Source of the DNA: Thalassobacillus pellis
Lineage (GTDB): Bacteria; Bacillota; Bacilli; Bacillales; Halobacillaceae
Direction: 5' to 3'
NCBI RefSeq assembly: GCF_016908295.1
Contig: NZ_JAFBDO010000001.1
Location: forward strand, 930,001-994,000
Length of the DNA: 64,000 nucleotides
The notes under the pieces were generated by a model that was not told the DNA's origin, ran no database searches, and saw only the letters and a list, made by a program, of their open reading frames with translations. The position numbers and the translations under genes are program-made. Shown here one piece after another: positions 57,909 to 64,000 of this stretch. Within the stretch, counting starts at the first letter, position 1, and the number at the start of each line of letters is the position of its first letter.

Positions 57909-58231
57909 TTGTGATATTCCTCCCTTAAAGGCAGCAGTTAACCAATACATAAATAAAACATTCTATTCCGAACGGAGCGTATGGAATTTCTTTCGTTGAT
58001 TTCGAAGATTACTTCGCCGATTCCGGATCTATTCCGCGCATTCCGAATCTTCATACGACAATTCCTGCCTTACCTTCTGATAAGGTATGGTAATTATAGC
58101 AAACCGACCCGATTTATTGCGAAAAAGCAGCTTCCCCAGGATGCTTTATTCAATAATAGATGAACTGTCTGCTGCATACAATAGGACAACGACATGCTTG
58201 ACCGCACCATGAGCGAAAGGGGAGCTTTACT
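57909..58231. other. Intergenic stretch with repeated ATTCCG
   Basis: ATTCCG occurs four times between about 57963 and 58050 (in TATTCCGAACGG, GATTCCGGATC, TATTCCGCGC, CATTCCGAATC). A possible ribosome binding site for the LTA-synthase-like gene lies at the right end. A 60-codon plus-strand frame lacks a site. Otherwise I see nothing definite. Confidence 0.4.
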
Positions 58232-60166
58232 GTGAATATAATCTCTGGCAAGGCTTATATCATCATCTATCTTTCACTTGCAATATTCTCCATGGAAATG
58301 ATTCTGAGACTTGCTTCAGGAGGGAGATTTTCCTTTGGTAATATCTTAATCTCGCTCACCTTTTCCCTGTCAATCGCCATTTTATTTTATTTTATCAGCA
58401 GCTTATTCCAGGAAAAATACAATCATTTGTTAAGCCTGATATTACTGGGATTAACCTCATTTATTTTTTCCTCCCAGTTGATCTATTTTAAATTTTTCAA
58501 AACTTATTACACCCTGTACTCGGCAGGAAATGCCTCACAAATATTGGAGTTCTGGCGAGATATCATGGCCCTTTCCATCAAACACCTGCCGTGGCTTACC
58601 TTGTTAATGCTACCCACATTACTTTTCGCTTTCTATGGGAAAAAGCTTTTCTCCTTCAAAAAAGTGACCGGATCCTACCGAATATCATTGGTCTGTGCTG
58701 TGATGCTGACACATACTATCTCCTTAATAAGCCTGTCCACAAGCGGCAAAGAGCCTTATTCTGCCTATGATTTATATTATAAAAATAGTGCTCCTATCCA
58801 ATCTACGGAACAGCTTGGCCTGCTGACAACTATGCGAATCGACTTTCAGCGCCTGGTATTCGGATGGGAACCTTCCCTTGAAGCAACACCACTGGATAAA
58901 AATGCGTCAACAGAATCAGAGGCAAATATGGCTGAGCATAATATCCTTCCGATTGATTTTGAAAAACTCCTTTCAACAGAAACGAATCCTACGCTAAAAG
59001 AGATGCATCGTTATTTCTCAAATGTGGAGCCGACGGAAAAGAACAACTATACAGGTAAATATAAAGGCTATAATTTGATTTTCATTACTGCAGAAAGTTT
59101 TTCTCCCTATGCCGTACATAAAGAGGTAACACCGACACTTTATAAGCTGGTAAACAAAGGATATAACTTCCCAAATTTTTATAATCCATCGTGGGGAGTC
59201 AGTACTTCAGACGGTGAATATGTCGCCTGTACCAGTCTCCTTCCGAAAAGCGGGGTGTGGAGCTTTTTTAAATCAGGAGACAATCACATGCCGTTTGCGA
59301 TGGGGAACCAGCTTAAACAGCTTGGTTACAAGACAGTTGCCTACCATAATCATACCCACTCCTACTACCGCCGGGATATTTCCCATCCGAATATGGGCTA
59401 TGCGTACAAGGGAATCGGCAATGGCCTTGATGTGAAAAAGACATGGCCTGCGTCTGATTTGGAAATGATGGTAAAAACGAATCCCGAATATATCAATAGC
59501 CAGCCTTTCCATGCCTATTACATGACGGTAAGCGGACATATGCAATATAATTTTCAAGGCAATAATATGGCAGCCAAAAATAAAAAATATGTAGACGACC
59601 TCCCATACTCCGAACAGGCAAAGGCATATCTAGCGACTCAAGTCGAGTTAGACCGTGCCCTTGAACATCTTTTAGAGCAGCTTGAACAAAAAGGAATCGC
59701 TGATCAAACACTGATAGCACTTAGTGCAGACCATTATCCTTATGGCCTCGACAAAGAAACCATCGACGAGCTTGCCGGCCATCCAGTGGAAGAGAATTTT
59801 GAACTGTATAAGAGCCCATTCATTCTTTATACAAAAGGAATGAAGCCAGTTACTATCGACAAGCCCGCTTCCAGCCTGGACATTATCCCCACATTGTCCA
59901 ATCTCCTTGGGCTGGGTTATGATTCGAGACTTTTGATGGGAAGAGATATTTTCTCCGATGCAGATCCGCTTGTGCCATTTTTGAATAAAAGTTTTATCAC
60001 TGAAAAAGGACGCTACAACTCGATCACAAGAGAGTTCACCCCGGCAAAAGGAATAAAAGTCGACGAGGAGTATTTGAAACAGATTGCGGCGGAAGTCGAG
60101 CGCAAGTTTTATTTCTCTGCAAAAATTTTGGAAACTGACTATTACCGGAAGGTGCTGGCCAATTGA
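58232..60166 (+). CDS. LTA synthase-like sulfatase-family membrane protein
   Basis: The 644-residue protein has about five N-terminal membrane helices (to ~190) and an extracellular sulfatase-type domain. NLIFITAESFSPYAVHKEVT is the metal-binding start with glutamate; T325 in GVSTSDGEY aligns with the LtaS nucleophile threonine; YHNHTHSYYRR and SADHYPYG give further metal ligands. The family transfers glycerol phosphate to build lipoteichoic acid, or a related phosphotransfer on surface glycans. It is not a confident LtaS; LTA-primase or other paralogues fit too. The GTG start follows GGGGAG. Isolated gene. Confidence 0.85.
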   Translation: MNIISGKAYIIIYLSLAIFSMEMILRLASGGRFSFGNILISLTFSLSIAILFYFISSLFQEKYNHLLSLILLGLTSFIFSSQLIYFKFFKTYYTLYSAGNASQILEFWRDIMALSIKHLPWLTLLMLPTLLFAFYGKKLFSFKKVTGSYRISLVCAVMLTHTISLISLSTSGKEPYSAYDLYYKNSAPIQSTEQLGLLTTMRIDFQRLVFGWEPSLEATPLDKNASTESEANMAEHNILPIDFEKLLSTETNPTLKEMHRYFSNVEPTEKNNYTGKYKGYNLIFITAESFSPYAVHKEVTPTLYKLVNKGYNFPNFYNPSWGVSTSDGEYVACTSLLPKSGVWSFFKSGDNHMPFAMGNQLKQLGYKTVAYHNHTHSYYRRDISHPNMGYAYKGIGNGLDVKKTWPASDLEMMVKTNPEYINSQPFHAYYMTVSGHMQYNFQGNNMAAKNKKYVDDLPYSEQAKAYLATQVELDRALEHLLEQLEQKGIADQTLIALSADHYPYGLDKETIDELAGHPVEENFELYKSPFILYTKGMKPVTIDKPASSLDIIPTLSNLLGLGYDSRLLMGRDIFSDADPLVPFLNKSFITEKGRYNSITREFTPAKGIKVDEEYLKQIAAEVERKFYFSAKILETDYYRKVLAN

Positions 60167-60301
60167 TGGCTAGGAAAATAATGGCCCAGGTGTTTGGCAA
60201 TTTTATTTTCGACATCATTTAGTGCGCCAGTCCTTATGGCGAGGACCGTAGTTTTACGTATACTTTAATTTTTTTACAAAGTTAAACTTTCATCAAACAT
60301 A

Positions 60302-60347
60302 AAAAAGTCATCTGTCCCGTAAGAACACACAGGACAGATGACTTTTC
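60302..60347. terminator. Terminator between LTA-synthase-like and S9 peptidase genes
   Basis: AAAAGTCATCTGTCC pairs with GGACAGATGACTTTT around 14 bases. The stem sides give T runs on both strands. Confidence 0.9.
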
Positions 60348-60353
60348 ACAAGT

Positions 60354-62138
60354 TTATCCAATATATTGGTCAAAAAACTCAAGAACTTTCCGATACACTT
60401 TTACTTCGTTTTCTTTTTTAGAAAATCCGTGCCCTTCATCCTCTAATACGATGTATTCTATGTCACGCCCTTTTTCTTGCAGGGCTTTCACGATCTGATC
60501 GGATTCCGCTTTTACCACCCGTGGGTCGGTAGCTCCCTGGATGACAAGCATTGGTTTGCTCATCGTATCGAGATAATTAATGGGTGAATCAGCCTCTAAT
60601 CGTTCTTTGTCTTCCACTGGATCGCCAACCCACTGCTTCATAACAGGCTTCCAATGCTCAGGTACCGAATCGATGAAGCTGAACAGGTTGGAGGGTCCAA
60701 AAATATCAACAACTGCCTTGAAGTACTCAGGATGGCGGCCATGTAGCAAAAGCGCCATATAGCCTCCGAAGCTTCCTCCCATTAAAAGGATCTTATTTCT
60801 GTCTGCATAGCCTTGTTCAATCAGCCATTCCAGTCCTTCGATATTATCGAGCCTTGGACCGTGCCCCCAGTCTCCTTCCACCATTTTCTTGTATTTTAAC
60901 CCATAGCCTGTCGATCCACGGAAGTTAGGTGCGAAAATACTGTAGCCGCGGTGAACGAGAAATTGGAAAAGGGAACGGAAAAATGCACGCTCAGATGCCT
61001 GTGGACCGCCATGCGGCCAAAGAATGACATGGCCGTTACTCACATCGGGATCAGCCTTGAAAAACAACGCTTCTATCTCGAGTCCGTCGAACGATGGATA
61101 AGTGAGGATTTCCGGTTGTTTCAGATCTTTTTCTTTCACACCTGGAACTCCATAGTTAGTGAGCGGAACCCATTTTTCATTATCGTATTTATATAGGTTG
61201 AATGGCCTGGTGGAGGTACGCCCCATCAAGTAAAGATTCCCCGATTTTGCCACATGCAATTTTTCAATGACACTTGTCGGAATATCAACTTCCGCCATCT
61301 TCCCATCCGACAGTCGGTAATTATACAATTTATCTTGGACACCTTTTTCACTGGTAATATAAAGAGTTTGCGTGACTTCATCGAACTTAAGATCGGAGAA
61401 GTCTTCTTTCTCCCGCTCAGCGACTTTATGAAATTCCTTTTTCTCGAGGTCAAAGTGCGCTAAATAAGAAAAATCCTCCTGATAATTTGTAATCATATAG
61501 ATTTCCTTTTCCGATACAAATACGGCAGCAGAAACGGTATGTTGCGGTGTGGCAGCTGGAGTCAATAAAATTTCCTCGTCTCTTCTTCTTACGTAAGCGA
61601 GTGTATAAGTATTTGCAAAATGCTTTCCATATATAAAACTGGCTTCCTCGGGACTTTTATCCATAAGGTAAGTCGCTGCATCCTTTCCATGAATAACCAC
61701 TTCTTCCTCACCTGATATCAAGTCGTAACGATAACTCTTCATGTAGGTTGCATCGTCTTTTGTGGAAGTGTAATACACATTTTTCCCGTCTTCAGATAGC
61801 AGCGGCAGCATATGGCGCTTTCCGTCTGCCATTCGAATCGGCTTCAAGTCTCCACCCTGCGGCGGTAGTGCATAGATCTGCCCGTTTTCATCTCCGTCCT
61901 GATCGATGACAGCAAGAATGAATTTTCCTTTTGGATCATAAGCAAGTTCGTAGCAGCTTTGATTATGAAAGGTTAAAGGGTACGGAAAGTTATTGGGGAG
62001 GTCCATTCCCCACAGGTTATAGCTTCCATTCATATTCGTACTGAATACAAGTTGAGATTCATCAGGACTTACAGTAAAAGTCTGGATGCCGAACGTTTGG
62101 AAAAAATACTCGACATCCGGTTTAGAAAAAGTGATCAT
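60354..62138 (-). CDS. S9 family peptidase (prolyl oligopeptidase / acylaminoacyl peptidase type)
   Basis: The 594-residue protein has an N-terminal beta-propeller (about 20-340, with repeated WD-like phrases such as DESQLVFSTNMNGSYNLWGM) and a C-terminal alpha/beta-hydrolase: GGSFGGYMALL with the nucleophile serine, QGATDPRVV with the acid, and EDEGHGF with the histidine. It cleaves short peptides, possibly acylated ones, in the cytoplasm; there is no signal peptide. The start is the ATG at 62138 behind AGGAGGAG. Single gene. Confidence 0.9.
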   Translation of the reverse strand: MITFSKPDVEYFFQTFGIQTFTVSPDESQLVFSTNMNGSYNLWGMDLPNNFPYPLTFHNQSCYELAYDPKGKFILAVIDQDGDENGQIYALPPQGGDLKPIRMADGKRHMLPLLSEDGKNVYYTSTKDDATYMKSYRYDLISGEEEVVIHGKDAATYLMDKSPEEASFIYGKHFANTYTLAYVRRRDEEILLTPAATPQHTVSAAVFVSEKEIYMITNYQEDFSYLAHFDLEKKEFHKVAEREKEDFSDLKFDEVTQTLYITSEKGVQDKLYNYRLSDGKMAEVDIPTSVIEKLHVAKSGNLYLMGRTSTRPFNLYKYDNEKWVPLTNYGVPGVKEKDLKQPEILTYPSFDGLEIEALFFKADPDVSNGHVILWPHGGPQASERAFFRSLFQFLVHRGYSIFAPNFRGSTGYGLKYKKMVEGDWGHGPRLDNIEGLEWLIEQGYADRNKILLMGGSFGGYMALLLHGRHPEYFKAVVDIFGPSNLFSFIDSVPEHWKPVMKQWVGDPVEDKERLEADSPINYLDTMSKPMLVIQGATDPRVVKAESDQIVKALQEKGRDIEYIVLEDEGHGFSKKENEVKVYRKVLEFFDQYIG

Positions 62139-62230
62139 ACCTCGTCTCCTCCTATGCATTTACAAAAATAGACACTTTTAATCTATTCGCTGTATGGGAG
62201 CCTGAACCCTATCATTTTTGTAAAATAATC

Positions 62231-63568
62231 TCAGTCTAACTGTTTGATCTCTTTATAACGGAACAGAATAAAGAGAGAATACAAGACAACCAATATGGAG
62301 CCGACTGTCATAATATGATCGATGGGCACACCTACCGATAATACGAGAGAAGTGATCGCATAGCTAACTGGTATCAGCCCCATAGATGCCAGCGAAATAA
62401 GCCCCATGACCCTCCCTAGCACCTTATCATCAACAATACTTTGGATTGCGGAAATAAAAGGTATATTCGAACAGGATAAACATACACCAAATAGTCCAAG
62501 CATAACTATCGCCATCCATAGATTAGCAGATAAGCTTAACCCTGCAAAAAAGAAACCAGAAATTATCAATGATATTATCCCAACCATCCCTCGCCTGTGT
62601 TTGATATTCAAAACACCTACAATGATGGAACCGATGAGCATCCCGACTGCCAATCCTGCTTCCAGCATACTGAAGTCTATTGCAGTTCCTTTAAGAATTG
62701 TTTTTACAAATAAAGGGAGTCCCATCGACATCGGACCGACAAGAAATAAATTCAGGAACACGGTCGTTAAAATGACTAAAGTCAATACCTTAGATTCCTT
62801 TACATAAGCCACTCCCTCCCGAAATGTGTCCCAGAAGCCCTGTTCCTCGCCATCCCGCTGGCGATCCGTATCTGTAACACGCATAAAAAACACCAATATG
62901 CTGGCAATCAACAGCATAACCGCGGTAGTCGCAAATACTATTTCATAATTACCAAACGCAATGATGATTCCAGCCAGCATCGGTGCCAGAATGAAAGAAG
63001 TCTGATTCGTCATCTGGATGATGGAATTGCCGCGAGTAAGGTTTTCCTTTTGAATGATTAATGGGATGACAGCACTTTCCGCAGCCCAGAAAAATGCATC
63101 TAGAATACCAAAGAACAAGGCAAACCCCACGAACGTCCATAATGTTATTTCCCCGAAAATAAACCAGAGAACAAGCCCTGCAAGAAGAAGACTCCTGGAA
63201 AAATCGGAGAGGAACATGATTTTCGTTTTACTGAACCTGTCGGCCACAGTTCCGCTGATAATCATGAACAATACACGAGGAATGCTTGCAGCTATATAAA
63301 TCATCCCTAGAGAAGCTTCCAAATTCAAAAAGTTAACAACGTACCAGCTCTGGGAAAATAAAAAGAAAGATATCCCAAAACTTGATAATAATGCCGCTCC
63401 CCATAAAAGAAGAAAGTTCTTATTCCGAAAAACGGACGGTGCTGTCTGTTCCTGTCGCAAATCCTGTCCTTCATTACCAGCCAATTGTTTTACCGCCAAC
63501 CTTACCACGCCCTTTATTCGAGTTAATGATAGTTTATTAGATAGCCAGATCAGCGGCGATGCTCTCAA
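62231..63568 (-). CDS. Major facilitator superfamily exporter
   Basis: A 445-residue transporter with about twelve hydrophobic segments. NKNFLLLWGAALLSSFGISF, SIPRVLFMIISGTVADRFSKTK (the motif A-like D-R-x-K loop) and GILDAFFWAAESAVIPLII match the MFS exporter branch used for macrolide or general drug efflux. The TTG at 63568 follows AAAGGAAA at suitable spacing, giving a basic N-terminal tail of about 45 residues before the first helix, which may be longer than in relatives. The substrate is unknown. Confidence 0.87.
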   Translation of the reverse strand: MRASPLIWLSNKLSLTRIKGVVRLAVKQLAGNEGQDLRQEQTAPSVFRNKNFLLLWGAALLSSFGISFFLFSQSWYVVNFLNLEASLGMIYIAASIPRVLFMIISGTVADRFSKTKIMFLSDFSRSLLLAGLVLWFIFGEITLWTFVGFALFFGILDAFFWAAESAVIPLIIQKENLTRGNSIIQMTNQTSFILAPMLAGIIIAFGNYEIVFATTAVMLLIASILVFFMRVTDTDRQRDGEEQGFWDTFREGVAYVKESKVLTLVILTTVFLNLFLVGPMSMGLPLFVKTILKGTAIDFSMLEAGLAVGMLIGSIIVGVLNIKHRRGMVGIISLIISGFFFAGLSLSANLWMAIVMLGLFGVCLSCSNIPFISAIQSIVDDKVLGRVMGLISLASMGLIPVSYAITSLVLSVGVPIDHIMTVGSILVVLYSLFILFRYKEIKQLD

Positions 63569-63643
63569 GAATGATTTCCTTTCAGTCTTAAGGCTGAATC
63601 TGGACGCGACAAAAGCGGAAGTGCCTGTTTACCCACGACTAAA

Positions 63644-63682
63644 ACAAAAAAAGTATCACACCCGATTCGGATGTGATACTTG
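63644..63682 (-). terminator. Terminator of the M23 peptidase gene
   Basis: AAGTATCACA pairs with TGTGATACTT around eleven bases; on the minus strand TTTTTTT follows. Confidence 0.88.
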
Positions 63683-63695
63683 ATAAAACATATTT

Positions 63696-64000
63696 TTAAG
63701 GCAGGTATGGCAGTACTGGCACTGCGTTGGAACGAGAGCCATTCCACGGGCCTTCATGAATTTCAAAATGTAAATGCTGGCCAGTAGAGTTTCCTGTGTT
63801 CCCCATGTGCCCAAGGAAAGTACCTTGAGAAATAGATTGTCCGGCAGAAACAGCAGGAGCGTTTCTCATATGCGCATAAACGGTCGTGTATTGCTGCCCG
63901 TTTATGTAATGGCTCATGAACACAACATTACCATAGCTGTCATCATAGAAAGCACGAATGACTGTACCATCTGCAGCTGCGCGGATAGCAACCTTACTAT
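63696..64000 (-). CDS. M23 family peptidoglycan endopeptidase, C-terminal part
   Basis: The last 101 residues of an M23 (LytM-type) zinc peptidase enter at the right edge and run to the stop at 63696. VAIRAAADGTVIRAFYDDSY, YTTVYAHM, FLGHMGNTGNSTGQHLHFEI are the C-terminal motifs, with HLH as metal ligands. It cleaves peptide cross-links in peptidoglycan, probably extracellular. The N-terminal part, with any binding domain, is outside the window. Confidence 0.85.
   Translation of the reverse strand, partial: SKVAIRAAADGTVIRAFYDDSYGNVVFMSHYINGQQYTTVYAHMRNAPAVSAGQSISQGTFLGHMGNTGNSTGQHLHFEIHEGPWNGSRSNAVPVLPYLP

Noticed and set aside
57981-58163. 60-codon plus-strand frame before the LTA-synthase-like gene
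   Set aside because: It has no ribosome binding site, lies in a stretch of ATTCCG repeats and matches no family.
1-64000. CRISPR arrays, tRNA or rRNA genes, insertion sequences and prophage modules
   Set aside because: I looked on both strands and saw no regular spaced repeats, cloverleaf-type sequences, transposases or phage genes.

Overview
The window looks like chromosomal DNA of a low-GC Gram-positive member of the Bacillaceae, probably a halotolerant genus related to Halobacillus, Virgibacillus or Thalassobacillus. The signs are strong AGGAGG-type ribosome binding sites, frequent TTG and GTG starts, many Rho-independent terminators, Bacillus-type families (DUF2512/YndM, BdbCD, immune inhibitor A, NagP, a SigL-type sigma-54) and cre-like sites. 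The genus is an inference. I saw no rRNA, tRNA, CRISPR array, transposase or phage module. Both ends cut through genes.

Layout. 0-10 kb: truncated haloperoxidase-like gene, nucleotidyltransferase, HIT protein, N-acetylglucosamine PTS transporter, pabA-pabBC for p-aminobenzoate, and a molybdopterin oxidoreductase with a small unknown partner. 10.5-17.3 kb: an amidohydrolase operon (three M20 enzymes, a three-part regulator, an AbgT transporter) with matching direct repeats before its first and last genes. 18-24.2 kb: a leftward sugar or sugar-acid operon (LacI regulator, PfkB kinase, HPS-like and PHI-like pair, TRAP transporter) behind a cre site and two LacI-type operators. 24.3-31.4 kb: a hidden holin-like toxin peptide, a VOC protein, a helix-turn-helix protein fused to a degenerate F1-ATPase beta core (the most unusual gene here), a PAS-PAS-GGDEF protein and stress or redox genes. 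31.5-34.3 kb: a guanine-class riboswitch, adenine deaminase and an exported nucleosidase lipoprotein. 34.5-38.4 kb: unknown membrane proteins beside a ParMRC-type partition cassette with a centromere-like repeat field.

38.5-50.9 kb: Gfo/Idh oxidoreductase, secreted M6 protease, heterodimeric ABC exporter, 3-methyladenine glycosylase, hemerythrin protein, secreted S15 peptidase and sigma-54. 51-55 kb: thiamine salvage operon thiW-tenA-thiD-thiM-thiE with two TPP riboswitches. 55-64 kb: TauE/SafE exporter, BdbD-BdbC thiol oxidation pair, FrnE-like protein, LTA-synthase-like sulfatase, S9 peptidase, MFS exporter and a truncated M23 peptidase.

Several groups form clear pathways. NagP imports amino sugars under an apparent NagR-type operator. 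The exported nucleosidase can release adenine that adenine deaminase turns into hypoxanthine, which the riboswitch class in front of it senses. The thi operon salvages thiazole and pyrimidine parts. BdbC re-oxidises BdbD. All functions are read from sequence patterns and family knowledge; no database search was run.
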